A stretch of 35,346 nt of DNA from Clostridia bacterium (GCA_017625695.1 JAGAKI010000009.1:1-35346), one strand, 5' to 3'; positions 16,732 through 26,061 are shown, counted from the first letter of the stretch. A program made the numbers and translations. Notes: generated by a model from the letters alone, not told the origin.

Positions 16732-17741
16732 TAAAAAAAATCTTTTCATTGGAAAATAAAATCTATGCAGGAATTTTACTTCTTATTTTTCTTGTGATAT
16801 TCATTTTTGGCATGGACGTGTTTGGAGTTGGCTTTTTCGATAAAACGATACAGATTGAAATTACAGAAAACGATAATCTGACGGTTATTTCAAAAAAACT
16901 GCAGAAAGAAGATGTAATTTTAAGTTCTGTTGTTTTTAAGCTGTTTTACAAATGTACAACCTATCCGGATATCATTCATCCCGGAACAATTACCGTTTCT
17001 AAAAACGATTCCTATCTTGAACTTGCCCGGGAAATCAATAACCCAAATACTAATTATTTAAAAATTACAATTCCCGAAGGATTTGAAGTCCGTGAAATCA
17101 TCGAACGCTTGCAAAATAACCATTTAATCACAAACGAAGAAGAATTTAAAAATGCTTTAAAATCCTACCGTTTCACGACTTCTCAAGGAAGTGAAATTTC
17201 CGGTGAAACCGCATTGTTATCCGGATTTTTATATCCTGATACCTACGAAATGTCACCGGATATTACAATGCACGAAATCATTCAGATGTTGACGGATAAT
17301 TTTAAGGCAAAATGGACTGATAAATATCAAAAACAAGCGGACAAGCTTCATATGAGCGTGAATGAGGTCATCACGCTTGCCTCAATTGTAGAGCGGGAAG
17401 CCGGAAAAGATGAGGATTTCCCATTGGTTGCTTCTGTTTTTCATAATCGTCTGAAAATCGGAAAAAATCTGGAATCCTGTGCAACTGTTCAATATGTTCT
17501 CAAAGAACGTAAGCCGGTTCTTTCTGTTTCTGATACAAAAATCGATTCTCCCTATAACACTTATCGGAATAAGGGGCTTCCCCCTGCCCCGATTGCTTCA
17601 CCGGGACAGATGGCGATTGAAGCAGTTTTATATCCCAAAGAAACAGACTATTTATACTTCTTCACCGACAAAAACGGAACGAACCATTATTCCAAAACCT
17701 ATGAAGAACACAATCAGTTAATAGAAGAGTTCGGATTATAA
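16728..17741 (+). CDS. mltG: Endolytic murein transglycosylase MltG
   Basis: Cuts nascent glycan strands in the wall and is thought to set glycan length. The 337-residue protein has a short cytoplasmic start, one membrane helix (about 13-34), a LysM-like region (about 40-110), and the YceG catalytic domain with Glu222 in LASIVEREAG, aligned with the catalytic Glu of E. coli MltG. YNTYRNKGLPPAPIASPG (276-293) is the other diagnostic stretch. The ATG at 16728 has AGGAG ten bases upstream and overlaps the previous stop by ATGA. It is the last gene of the run; a terminator follows at once. Confidence 0.93.
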   Translation: MIKKIFSLENKIYAGILLLIFLVIFIFGMDVFGVGFFDKTIQIEITENDNLTVISKKLQKEDVILSSVVFKLFYKCTTYPDIIHPGTITVSKNDSYLELAREINNPNTNYLKITIPEGFEVREIIERLQNNHLITNEEEFKNALKSYRFTTSQGSEISGETALLSGFLYPDTYEMSPDITMHEIIQMLTDNFKAKWTDKYQKQADKLHMSVNEVITLASIVEREAGKDEDFPLVASVFHNRLKIGKNLESCATVQYVLKERKPVLSVSDTKIDSPYNTYRNKGLPPAPIASPGQMAIEAVLYPKETDYLYFFTDKNGTNHYSKTYEEHNQLIEEFGL

Positions 17742-17778
17742 AAAAAATCGGATAACAAAATTGTTATCCGATTTTTTT
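17741..17778. terminator. Bidirectional terminator between mltG and prfA
   Basis: AAAAAAATCGGATAACAA at 17741-17758 and its complement at 17761-17778 form a near-perfect hairpin with A- and T-runs at the base. The prfA stop codon (17777-17779) lies in its right edge. Confidence 0.88.
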
Positions 17779-18850
17779 ATGCATTTTCACTCATTAAAAG
17801 TTTTTCACTTCGGTCAGCAGTAATCAATGCTTCAATAAAAGCATCAATATTTCCATTCATAATACTGGGAAGCTGCTGAATGGTTAAGCCGATTCTATGG
17901 TCGGTAACACGACCCTGGGGATAGTTATAAGTACGGATTCTCTCGCTTCGGTCCCCGGTTCCAACCTGAGATTTTCTTTCTGCTGCAATTTTGCTGTTTT
18001 GTTCCATAATTTTAATATCATACAATTTGGAACGCAACATTTTCATTGCCATATCACGATTTTTATGCTGGCTTCGTTCGTTCTGACAAGCAACTACGAT
18101 ACCCGTGGGTTTATGGGTGATACGGATGGCAGATTCGGTTTTGTTAACATGCTGACCACCTGCACCGGATGCACGGTAAGTATCAACTTCCAGATCGTCG
18201 GGATTGATTTCTACTTCTACATCTTCCACTTCGGGCAATACTGCAACCGTTACGGTTGAGGTATGAATTCTGCCGCCGGATTCTGTTTCAGGGATACGCT
18301 GTACACGGTGAACTCCACTTTCAAATTTTAATTTGGAATATACGCCTTTCCCTTCAATGGAAAACGAAATTTCCTTGTATCCACCAATGCCGATTTCGGT
18401 TTCGGAAATAATTTCAGTTTTAAACCGCTGATTCATCGCATACATTGAATACATTCGATATAAATCACCGGCAAACAGTGCAGCTTCATCACCGCCGGCA
18501 CCTGCACGGATTTCCACAATAACGTTTTTCTCGTCATTTTCATCTTTTGGAAGCAGTAAGATCTTGATTTCTTCAATGATCTTTTCTCCCAAATCTCTTT
18601 TTTCATAATACTCAGCTTCTGCCATTTCTTTTAATTCATGGTCCGTTTCGGTTTCCATCATTTCTTTGGCATCTGCCATTTCCTGCTGTGACTGTTTATA
18701 TTCCCGATATTTTTCAACAATAGGCTCCAGTTCGGAAATTTCTTTCATCACTGTACGGAATTGATCCTGATCACTGATGACATCCGGATCTGCAGCTTTG
18801 CTGTTTAAATCAATAAATTTTTCTTCTAAAAAGCCTAGTTTTTCAAACAT
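17777..18850 (-). CDS. prfA: Peptide chain release factor 1
   Basis: Ends translation at UAA and UAG. The 357-residue protein has the GGQ loop [15 protein letters not shown], which triggers peptide release, and the tripeptide anticodon-like region in [14 protein letters not shown], where Pro-Glu-Thr matches the PxT motif of RF1 rather than the SPF of RF2. The start codon overlaps the stop of prfB in TAATG, a usual arrangement for translational coupling. prfA is more often found beside prmC/hemK; here it sits directly after prfB in one transcription unit. It ends at the 17741-17778 terminator. Confidence 0.96.
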   Translation of the reverse strand: MFEKLGFLEEKFIDLNSKAADPDVISDQDQFRTVMKEISELEPIVEKYREYKQSQQEMADAKEMMETETDHELKEMAEAEYYEKRDLGEKIIEEIKILLLPKDENDEKNVIVEIRAGAGGDEAALFAGDLYRMYSMYAMNQRFKTEIISETEIGIGGYKEISFSIEGKGVYSKLKFESGVHRVQRIPETESGGRIHTSTVTVAVLPEVEDVEVEINPDDLEVDTYRASGAGGQHVNKTESAIRITHKPTGIVVACQNERSQHKNRDMAMKMLRSKLYDIKIMEQNSKIAAERKSQVGTGDRSERIRTYNYPQGRVTDHRIGLTIQQLPSIMNGNIDAFIEALITADRSEKLLMSENA

Positions 18851-19969
18851 TATTCTTTTTTTCCTTTCGCTTGCTCTTTCAGATAGGCATGAATGAACTG
18901 GTCCAGTTCACCGTCCATAACAGCGGTAACGTTTCCGGTTTCTGTCAAGGTTCTGTGATCTTTAACCATACTGTAGGGATGGAATACATAAGAACGAATC
19001 TGACTTCCCCAACCGATATCCAGCTGTTCTCCCTTTAAGTCTTCAATTTTATCTTTATGAGCCTGTTCTTTCAGTTCCAGCAGTTTTGCATACAGCATTT
19101 TCATCGCAGTATCGCGGTTTTTATGCTGGCTGCGTTCATTCTGACATGACACCACAATCCCGGTGGGAATATGGGTAATACGAATCGCTGATTCGGTTTT
19201 ATTGATGTGCTGACCGCCTGCTCCGGAAGCACGGTAGGTATCTACCTTCAAATCTTCAGGGTTAATATCAATCTGAATATCATCCGGCAGCTCCGGCATA
19301 ACATCCAAAGATGCAAATGAGGTATGACGTCGTCCGGAGGAATCAAAGGGAGAAATTCTCACCAAGCGATGAACCCCTTTTTCCGCCTTCAGATATCCGT
19401 AAGCATTTAATCCGCTGACTAATACGGTAACACTTTTAATTCCTGCTTCATCACCATCAAGATAATCAAGAGTTTCGGTTTTAAAACCACGTTTTTCCGC
19501 CCAACGAAGATACATTCTATAGAGCATCTGTACCCAATCCTGAGCTTCTGTACCGCCCGCACCGGAATGAAGTGAAATAATAGCATTATTCGCATCATAC
19601 TCTTCAGAAAGCAGCGTTTCTAATAACATTGTTTCGAGAGACTTGGTGAAATCCTTTTCCATAGAAAGTGCTTCTTCCAATAAATCAGATGCATCCTCTT
19701 CCTCATTTGCCAGTTCTATGAGGGTAAAAATATCTTCCAATAAACTTTCCAGGTTAGAAAAACTTTGCAGCTTATCTTTTAATCCTTTCAATCGTTGCAA
19801 CACTTTCTGGGAATTTTCCAGGTCCTCCCAAAAGCCATGCTCGGCTGATTGACGGTCTAACTCTTTGATTTCATTTTCTAATGCAGCAACATTAAAGTGA
19901 ATCCCTCAGTTCATTCATTTGTTCTTTTGAATTGGTTAAGCGAAGTTTTAATTCTTCAAATTCCAACAA
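18850..19969 (-). CDS. prfB: Peptide chain release factor 2, made by programmed +1 frameshift
   Basis: Ends translation at UGA and UAA. The main frame (19893-18850, 347 residues plus stop) has SPF in [15 protein letters not shown], the RF2 codon-reading tripeptide, and [11 protein letters not shown] for peptide release. It has no start of its own at the proper place. A short upstream zero frame starting at TTG 19969 (AAGGAT nine bases before) encodes 25 residues ending ...MNELRDSL, then reads CTT TAA. A +1 slip on CTT joins it to AATGTTGCTGCA..., giving a 372-residue RF2 of normal length. The in-frame stop is UAA, not the usual UGA. It lies between secA and prfA. Confidence 0.93.
19892..19909 (-). 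promoter_or_regulatory. RF2 programmed frameshift site with UAA stop
   Basis: Minus strand reads GAGGGAT-TCA-CTT-TAA. GAGGGAT is the Shine-Dalgarno-like stimulator, three bases before the CTT slip codon, as in the standard RF2 cassette. The stop TAA is at 19894-19892, where nearly all known RF2 cassettes have TGA. RF2 and RF1 both recognise UAA, so the sensor is not RF2-specific. Confidence 0.88.
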
Positions 19970-20011
19970 ATTTATCACATCCTTTTCTCAAATAATTCGG
20001 TAGGATTTCTT

Positions 20012-22738
20012 TTACGGACGGCAGCATTTTTTATATTTTTTACCGCTTCCGCAAGGACACGGATCATTGGGTCCTACTTTGTCATTGGCTTTGGCAGGTG
20101 CCTTGGTTACGGTCCCATCTCCGGGTGTCTGCTGCGGTACGGCAACCTGTTGACGTTCGATTTTCCGCTGAAGACTGACATTTAAAACAGTTCGAGCCGT
20201 TTCATTGGAAATACTCTGAATCATTTCTTCAAACATATCAAAGCCTTCAAATTTATATTCCATAACAGGGTCTCTCTGACCGTATGCACGAAGATTGATA
20301 CCGTTTTTGAGCTGATCCATATCATCAATATGATCCATCCATTTTTTATCTACCACACGAAGCAAAACAACACGTTCAACTTCACGCATCGCTTCACCAA
20401 ATTCTGCTTCTTTGGCTTCATATTTTTCCATTGCCATATCGGTAATAATATTTCTTAAACGGTCTTTGGTAATTTCTTCCAAGTCAATTTCATCGACTGT
20501 GAACGGATTTTCTTCCGTCGTATAAACAGCATTCACAATTTCAGCCAATGCATGCAAATTCCAATCATCAGGATATTCGCTGACGCTGCAGAATTGATTT
20601 ACAGTATTTGCTACACTTTCTTTGATCATTTTTATAATGTTATCTCTGATATTTTCACCATTCAATACTTTTTGACGCTCGGAATAAATAATGTTTCTCT
20701 GCTGATTCATAACGTCGTCAAACTGCAATACATGCTTTCTGATACTAAAGTTTCTGCCTTCCACACGTTTTTGTGCATTTTCAATGGCTTTGGTTAACAT
20801 ATTATGTTCAATCGGCTCGTTTTCCGGCAATCCTAAAGTTTCTACTACGCCGCGTACTCTGTCAGAACCAAACAAGCGCATCAGTTCATCATCTAAAGAA
20901 AGGAAAAATTTTGTGAAACCGGAGTCACCCTGACGTCCGGCACGACCACGAAGCTGATTGTCGATTCGTCTGGATTCGTGACGTTCCGTACCAATGATAC
21001 AAAGACCGCCTGCCTTGATTACTTCTTCTTTTTCTTCTTTCAGCTGTTCGGAATATTTTTCCAATGCTTGCTGATATTGCTGACGTGCCTGCAATACCAT
21101 TTCGTCCTCGGTATGTGCAAATCCGGTAGCTTCTGAAATTACGTGTTCTTCATACCCGGCTTTCACAAGGTCTGCTTTAGCAAGATATTCCGCGTTACCG
21201 CCAAGCATGATATCAGTACCACGACCTGCCATATTGGTTGCAATAGTAACCGCGTTTTTCTTACCTGCCTGAGCAATAATCTGTGCTTCTTTATCGTGAT
21301 TTTTTGCATTTAATACTTCGTGTTTTACACCACGGCGTTTGAGTAAAGCAGATAATGCTTCTGATTTCTCGATGGAAACGGTACCAACCAGAATCGGTTG
21401 CCCGGTTGCGTGGCGTTTCACAATTTCTTCGATTACCGCATTATATTTACCTGCCTCGGTTTTATAGACTGCGTCTGCATCATCCACTCTTGCCAAAGGT
21501 TTGTTGGTGGGAATTTCAATACAGTCTAATTTGTAGATTTCCTGAAATTCTTCTTCTTCAGTTTTTGCAGTACCGGTCATACCGGACAATTTTTCATACA
21601 GACGGAAGTAATTCTGGAAGGTGATAGTTGCCAAAGTTTTGGATTCTCTTTCAACCTTTACCCCTTCTTTTGCTTCGATTGCCTGATGTAAACCTTCGGA
21701 ATAACGTCTACCAAACATCAAACGTCCGGTGAATTCATCAACGATGATAATTTCGCCGTCTTTTACCACATAGTCACGGTCTACACGCATAATACCGTTG
21801 GCGCGAAGTGCCTGATTGATGTGATGAGACAACGTTAAATTATCCGGGTCGGATAAGTTTTCAACATTAAAATGCTGTTCTGCTTTCTGAATACCCTGAG
21901 CTGTCAAAGTAGCAGTTTTGGCTTTTTCATCCACAATGTAGTCTGCATCACCTTCATCAGACAGAACTTTGGTATCTTCTTCCACAACAACTTTACGTTT
22001 TAAGCCTTTTACAAAACGGTCAGCGTGTTGATAAATATCGGTGGATTTATCGCCGGCGCCGGAAATAATCAGCGGAGTTCTGGCTTCGTCAATCAAAATG
22101 CTGTCAACTTCGTCCACGATAGCGAAATAGTGACCTCTTTGCACCATCTGTTCTTTATAGATTACCATATTATCTCGCAGATAGTCAAAGCCAAACTCAT
22201 TGTTGGTACCATAGGTAATATCGCAAGCATAGGACTGATGACGTTCGCTGGGGTCAACTGCATGAATAACAAGTCCGACTGTTAAGCCTAAAAACTGATA
22301 AACTTTACCCATCCATTCACTGTCACGTTTTGCAAGATAATCATTGACTGTAACAATATGAACACCGCGTTTGGTCAAAGCATTCAGATAGGCAGGCAAG
22401 GTTGCAACCAGCGTTTTCCCTTCCCCGGTTCTCATTTCAGCAATTCGTCCCTGATGTAACACAATCCCCCCTATAATCTGGACCGGATAGTGTTTTAATC
22501 CGATGACACGCCAGGATGCTTCTCTGACTGTTGCAAACGCTTCGGGCAAAATGTCATCCAGAGTTTCCCCGTTTTGTAAACGACTGATAAACTCAGGAGT
22601 TTTTGCTTTTAACTGTTCATCGGTCAGCTTTGCATATTCTTCGTCATAAGACAAAACCTTTTGAACCAAAGGATTAATCCGCTTAATTTCCCGTTCGGAA
22701 TAGGAACCAATCATTTTTTCTATCAATGCTTTAAACAT
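20012..22738 (-). CDS. secA: Preprotein translocase ATPase SecA
   Basis: Motor ATPase that pushes proteins through SecYEG. The 908-residue protein has Walker A in MRTGEGKT (102-109), the [23 protein letters not shown] region, the [10 protein letters not shown] motif, and a C-terminal zinc motif [13 protein letters not shown] (894-906). Length is standard. The start was set at the ATG 22738 (MFKALIEKM), which matches other SecA proteins; an in-frame TTG four codons earlier has no better ribosome binding site. prfB begins 42 bases after its stop, a common arrangement. A promoter and a leader hairpin lie at 22800-22856. Confidence 0.97.
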   Translation of the reverse strand: MFKALIEKMIGSYSEREIKRINPLVQKVLSYDEEYAKLTDEQLKAKTPEFISRLQNGETLDDILPEAFATVREASWRVIGLKHYPVQIIGGIVLHQGRIAEMRTGEGKTLVATLPAYLNALTKRGVHIVTVNDYLAKRDSEWMGKVYQFLGLTVGLVIHAVDPSERHQSYACDITYGTNNEFGFDYLRDNMVIYKEQMVQRGHYFAIVDEVDSILIDEARTPLIISGAGDKSTDIYQHADRFVKGLKRKVVVEEDTKVLSDEGDADYIVDEKAKTATLTAQGIQKAEQHFNVENLSDPDNLTLSHHINQALRANGIMRVDRDYVVKDGEIIIVDEFTGRLMFGRRYSEGLHQAIEAKEGVKVERESKTLATITFQNYFRLYEKLSGMTGTAKTEEEEFQEIYKLDCIEIPTNKPLARVDDADAVYKTEAGKYNAVIEEIVKRHATGQPILVGTVSIEKSEALSALLKRRGVKHEVLNAKNHDKEAQIIAQAGKKNAVTIATNMAGRGTDIMLGGNAEYLAKADLVKAGYEEHVISEATGFAHTEDEMVLQARQQYQQALEKYSEQLKEEKEEVIKAGGLCIIGTERHESRRIDNQLRGRAGRQGDSGFTKFFLSLDDELMRLFGSDRVRGVVETLGLPENEPIEHNMLTKAIENAQKRVEGRNFSIRKHVLQFDDVMNQQRNIIYSERQKVLNGENIRDNIIKMIKESVANTVNQFCSVSEYPDDWNLHALAEIVNAVYTTEENPFTVDEIDLEEITKDRLRNIITDMAMEKYEAKEAEFGEAMREVERVVLLRVVDKKWMDHIDDMDQLKNGINLRAYGQRDPVMEYKFEGFDMFEEMIQSISNETARTVLNVSLQRKIERQQVAVPQQTPGDGTVTKAPAKANDKVGPNDPCPCGSGKKYKKCCRP

Positions 22739-22799
22739 AACGCTTCTCAACTTTCTTTCGTATTTTTATCTAAATGTCGCAAAAACAAATTTTTTTCTC

Positions 22800-22822
22800 A
22801 GATATTGCCAATAGCAATATCT
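22800..22822 (-). repeat. Hairpin at the start of the secA leader
   Basis: AGATATTGC (22800-22808) and GCAATATCT (22814-22822) form a perfect 9-bp inverted repeat around a 5-base loop. It begins about six bases after the predicted -10 element, so it would be at the very 5' end of the secA mRNA or act as an operator. No T-run follows, so it is not a terminator. Confidence 0.7.
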
Positions 22823-22827
22823 AAAAT

Positions 22828-22856
22828 AGTATATCACATTTTTCCCCATTCTGCAA
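22828..22856 (-). promoter_or_regulatory. Promoter for secA-prfB-prfA
   Basis: On the minus strand TTGCAG (22856-22851) and TATACT (22833-22828) are 17 bp apart, about 90 bases before the secA start. Confidence 0.65.
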
Positions 22857-22894
22857 TAGAAATTAGCAAATTTTTGTGTAAATTTTGTGTATTT

Positions 22895-24106
22895 CTATTG
22901 AATCGCTTTTTTTAGCTGTTCTTTTATTTCCAAATGAGACAGTTTGTCCAGAGAATCAATGATTTCAATCTTCATATCATTGGCACGCTGAATGAGATAT
23001 CTGCGGCTGGAAGCACCGGAAGAAATATAATTTGTAACTAATATTTTCTTTGCATACTCTCCACCAAATCGCTGTGCAACCGAATCCAGTTCGTATAATG
23101 CTTCTTTATGTACTTCCCCGTTTTTACAGGAAATAAAAACAGGAATCATCCCACGCATTAAAAAAACATCAATTTCATTGCGGGTTTCCATTCTTTCTCC
23201 ACGGTAAAAACAACCGTCCCAATCAATCATCACGCCAATTCCGATATCGGAAAATATGCCGGATTCTTCTTCTGAAATCTCATGTGCCATTAAATAAACA
23301 TATAATTCCAAAATATTTCCCGCTTTTGACATTGCCCGCTTGACTGAAATGTTTTTATACCGGAATAAAACTTTTTGATGTTCTATCTGTACTTCATTCA
23401 ATAATCCTGCACGGGACAAATCATCGAAAAAATCATTATCAGAAAGGATCCGCTGTTTTTCCGGAGAAAGCGATTCCAAATTTGCCGAAACAACGAGATT
23501 CCGGTTGGAATCAAACGGGTCAGTCAGACTTTCCAATGCAATGACAAATTGATTCCATTTCGTACAGTTTTTTCGGGAGATACTCCACATTTTTTTAATA
23601 TCATCCCGGAATTCTTCGCTTAACTCCCATCGAAATGATTCTTCTGTTTTTGTGACGAGCTCACCACCGTTTAAAACAATGTCTTCCCGAATCGAAAGCG
23701 ATGCCTTTGAAGGTTCCAAAATGTCATCTGTATGCTTAACCCGTATAAAACGACCACTTCTGGGGTTAAACTGCACCATAGGAATTTGGTGAATTGTAGA
23801 AAGTTCTCCCATTGCAGTCAATACCAGTTCTTTGCCACCGGTCAAATCAAAACAGCAATTTGAATGTGTTTTTATGATTTCTTCCAAAACCTGCAATGAG
23901 GACTCATAGGAATACCGTTCTACCGTGACATATTTTAAAGAAACTTTCTGTTTTCTTAGTTCAAAAAAACGTTCCACGTCCCGACGTCGTTTTTTTGTCA
24001 TAACTGCGTCGTAGCCAACAAAAACGATGGTTTCCGGCAAAAAGCGAACTCCTGCAACGATATTTAACAATTGACACTCATCAAAAAATTCAATCAAGGT
24101 TTTCAT
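22895..24106 (-). CDS. DUF1887 CARF-domain nuclease (Card1/Can2-like)
   Basis: A 403-residue protein with the DUF1887 architecture known from Card1 and Can2: an N-terminal CARF-type Rossmann domain that binds cyclic oligoadenylate in those proteins, and a C-terminal PD-(D/E)xK nuclease. Visible signs: the CARF loop DLTGGKE (87-93) and MVQFNPRSGRFIRV; helix AGNILELYVYLMA with Glu267; and the nuclease core RNEID (309-313) followed by FISCKNG (325-331). The usual acid-x-Lys is Ser327-Cys-Lys329 here, so the active site lacks one acidic residue in this reading. There is no CRISPR array or cas gene in the window. It follows the LUD gene by 50 bases with AAAGGAA before its ATG. Function as a defence nuclease is inference. 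Confidence 0.85.
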   Translation of the reverse strand: MKTLIEFFDECQLLNIVAGVRFLPETIVFVGYDAVMTKKRRRDVERFFELRKQKVSLKYVTVERYSYESSLQVLEEIIKTHSNCCFDLTGGKELVLTAMGELSTIHQIPMVQFNPRSGRFIRVKHTDDILEPSKASLSIREDIVLNGGELVTKTEESFRWELSEEFRDDIKKMWSISRKNCTKWNQFVIALESLTDPFDSNRNLVVSANLESLSPEKQRILSDNDFFDDLSRAGLLNEVQIEHQKVLFRYKNISVKRAMSKAGNILELYVYLMAHEISEEESGIFSDIGIGVMIDWDGCFYRGERMETRNEIDVFLMRGMIPVFISCKNGEVHKEALYELDSVAQRFGGEYAKKILVTNYISSGASSRRYLIQRANDMKIEIIDSLDKLSHLEIKEQLKKAIQ

Positions 24107-24156
24107 AACAAAAAATTCCTTTCAAAAAAGGTAATCTTAACATACATTTTATAGAA

Positions 24157-24768
24157 TTAATATCCCAAATCTTCATTGATTAAAATGATTTCGTATTCTA
24201 CACCGGTGGGTTTTTGAGATAATATGGAAAAATTCCGACAAATACGGTCAGAACTGTTGCAATCATAGCATCGGTCTGCATGAATTGCACATGGTGTTTT
24301 ACGATTCAGACGTTTGGCATTTAACGGTGCAGCAATATTGCGTGCACGATAAAATGCTGATTCATAGTCCGGTGCTACTTTGTTGGCACTGACCACAAGA
24401 TACACCTTAGAAGGACCGTAGGAAATTGCAGCAACACGGTTGCCGGTACTGTCAATATTCACAATCTCACCCTGTTGGGAAATCCCGTTGACGGAACTGA
24501 GATAAATTTCCGCACGTGAAGCTGCTGTCCGTGTTTCCATCACTGTCATGTGTTCGGGTTTTTCATCGTGCCAATATACCGTATTATGAGTGGAAAGCAA
24601 ATCAAACACCTTCATTTGGTGAAGTGTCACAGAACCACCAAAACCTACGGTTTTTCCATCGATTTGACGATTTAGATACTCTGCGGCTTCTTCTTTGGAG
24701 TCAAACACAGATACCCGATAACCTTTATTCTCCAAATTATTTTTTAATACTGAAAAATCATATGTCAT
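24157..24768 (-). CDS. LUD-domain (LutC/YkgG-like) protein
   Basis: A 203-residue protein of the LUD (DUF162) family, related to LutC of the lactate-use system but often stand-alone in Clostridia. It has the glycine-rich VGFGGSVTLHQ (41-51), the central GISQQGEIVNIDSTGNRVAAISYGP strand-loop, and a cysteine-rich tail with Cys160, 167, 170 and 177 in CAIHADRCYDC...RIC. The tail could bind a metal or cluster. No lutA or lutB is in the window, so a lactate role is not supported. GAGGT lies near the ATG. It is probably co-transcribed with the CARF nuclease downstream. Confidence 0.83.
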   Translation of the reverse strand: MTYDFSVLKNNLENKGYRVSVFDSKEEAAEYLNRQIDGKTVGFGGSVTLHQMKVFDLLSTHNTVYWHDEKPEHMTVMETRTAASRAEIYLSSVNGISQQGEIVNIDSTGNRVAAISYGPSKVYLVVSANKVAPDYESAFYRARNIAAPLNAKRLNRKTPCAIHADRCYDCNSSDRICRNFSILSQKPTGVEYEIILINEDLGY

Positions 24769-25180
24769 AGTTTACTACCTCTTATTATTACGATACAGTT
24801 ACAATCTGCTTGGATTGTTAATTGACAATGGAGTGCGACACATAAGGTTTAGATGCAACTTGTTTTAGCTAAATTTTGCAACAAGTTGCAAAGCTAAATT
24901 ATTCCATCTTACTCCATAGCTAAATAGCTCCTTTGGAGTAGCTAAATTAAATTCGCCTTTTAGCGTGCAAAGCACATTTAGCTGCCGTAAGGCAATTTAG
25001 CTGAGTTTACTCAATTTAGCTCGCATTAGCGAATTTAGCTGCGTTGCTATGCAACGCAATTCTTCATGTCAAGTCAGAACAAAAAAAGTATCATTTGACA
25101 AAAATAATGATTCTTTTTCAACTATTATATCTTAACTTTAAAAAAAGTGCAATAGCTGTAATGTAAATGTTATAAGAAAA
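24769..25180. other. Gene-free stretch with hairpin array
   Basis: No coding region is convincing here. The centre (24854-25057) is an array of small palindromes described separately. The 25058-25180 part is AT-rich with no clear element, except TTGACA at 25096-25101 with no good partner. The leftward LUD promoter must lie before 24769, but I cannot choose a -10 element. Confidence 0.7.
24854..25057. repeat. Array of small palindromes joined by a 9-bp linker
   Basis: The linker AATTTAGCT appears at about 24975 (as CATTTAGCT), 24994, 25013 and 25032, an exact 19-bp period. Between and after these copies are GCC-GTAA-GGC, GAG-TTTA-CTC, CGC-ATTA-GCG, and finally GCGTTGC-TAT-GCAACGC (25041-25057). 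In the left half the complement AGCTAAATT appears at 24867, 24892, 24918 (last base changed) and 24940. Palindromes there include TTGCAAC-AA-GTTGCAA (24876-24891) and CTCC-TTT-GGAG (24928-24938), plus CGC..GCG at 24954 and TGC-AAA-GCA at 24966. A larger 11-bp stem joins 24854-24864 to 24880-24890. The two halves are in opposite orientation, so they can also pair with each other. Confidence 0.85.
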
Positions 25181-25222
25181 GACAAAGAGACTGCACGCAT
25201 ACAGCGACACAGTCTCTCTGTC
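25181..25222 (-). terminator. Terminator after spo0A
   Basis: On the minus strand GACAGAGAGACTG (25222-25210) pairs with CAGTCTCTTTGTC (25193-25181), with one G-T pair, around a 16-base loop. A run of TTTTCTT follows. Confidence 0.75.
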
Positions 25223-25263
25223 CGGGAAAAGAATTATATAGAATGGATACAGGCAAAGAAGGT

Positions 25264-26061
25264 TTATGCAGACAATCTTAATAGAATATTATCTGCGATC
25301 ATCGCAAGAAATTCAGAATTTGTTGGTTTTCCACGGGAAGATAATACGGTACATCCAAACAGTTTGGCAATATTATCTGCATCACCCCGAGTCCAAGCCA
25401 CCTCAATTGCATGGCGGATGGCACGTTCCACACGACTGGGTTTGGAATCAAATTCTTTGGCAGTCATTGGGTACAGCTCTTTGGTAACGCTGTGAAGTAA
25501 TTTTCTATTTTCCAAAACTCTTAAGATGGCAAAACGAAGATACTCATAGCCTTTTATATGTGCCGGCATCCCCACCTCGTGGAAAATGTTCGTAACCATT
25601 TGTTCTAAAATGGGATTTTCTTTGGATGTTTCAATATTTTCGATTTTTGGAATACACTTTTTGCCGGGTAATTGGTCTATGGTTTTTTCGCCGTTGGCAA
25701 CAGCTTTTATCTGAGTAATTAAGGAAAGTGTTTCAAAGGGTTTCATCACAAAATAATCAGCACCCATTTCTAAAATCAGTTTTTCAATGGAAGGAAGCTT
25801 AATATCCAACATAAAAATTACGGTACAATTCTCATGAAGTAAAAATTCTTTCTTCATCTGCTCCAATAGCCAGATACCATCACCGTTTGGCATGGTGATA
25901 TCGGTCAATACAATATCAGGCCGTTTTTCACGAATTAACTCCAAGGCAGCCTTCCCTTCATGAGCAACTGAAATTTCACCAAAGTAGGAATCATTTTCTA
26001 AGTGAGGAAGCAATTCCCCAACCATTGTAATATCATCGTCAATCACAATTATCTTTTTCAT
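25264..26061 (-). CDS. spo0A: Sporulation master regulator Spo0A
   Basis: Response regulator that starts sporulation when phosphorylated. The 265-residue protein has a receiver with acidic pocket Asp8-Asp9-Asp10, phospho-acceptor Asp54 in LTDITMP, and Lys107 in VMKPF. The Spo0A-specific DNA-binding domain is strongly conserved: LYPMTAKEF...PSRVERAIRHAIEVAW and GKPTNSEFLAMIAD. One switch residue is missing: where other Spo0A proteins have Thr in IMLTA, this has Leu85 (VIFMLDIK). AAGGAG precedes the ATG. A 0A-box-like site and a sigma-A promoter lie upstream. No kinase gene is adjacent. The presence of spo0A places the genome in an endospore-forming lineage, whether or not it still sporulates. 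Confidence 0.95.
   Translation of the reverse strand: MKKIIVIDDDITMVGELLPHLENDSYFGEISVAHEGKAALELIREKRPDIVLTDITMPNGDGIWLLEQMKKEFLLHENCTVIFMLDIKLPSIEKLILEMGADYFVMKPFETLSLITQIKAVANGEKTIDQLPGKKCIPKIENIETSKENPILEQMVTNIFHEVGMPAHIKGYEYLRFAILRVLENRKLLHSVTKELYPMTAKEFDSKPSRVERAIRHAIEVAWTRGDADNIAKLFGCTVLSSRGKPTNSEFLAMIADNILLRLSA

Noticed and set aside
18850-19803. prfB as a truncated gene or pseudogene starting at GTG 19803
   Set aside because: An upstream zero frame with the RF2 slip codon, Shine-Dalgarno-like stimulator and typical N-terminal residues restores a full-length 372-residue RF2.
22800-22822. Terminator for the CARF nuclease or secA region
   Set aside because: The hairpin has no T-run after it on either strand and lies just after a promoter, upstream of secA.
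24867-25057. Possible CRISPR array beside the CARF nuclease
   Set aside because: The repeat is only 9 bp, the period 19 to 26 bp, the orientation flips in the middle, and the variable parts are themselves palindromes. CRISPR repeats and spacers are each more than 20 bp and spacers are not palindromic.
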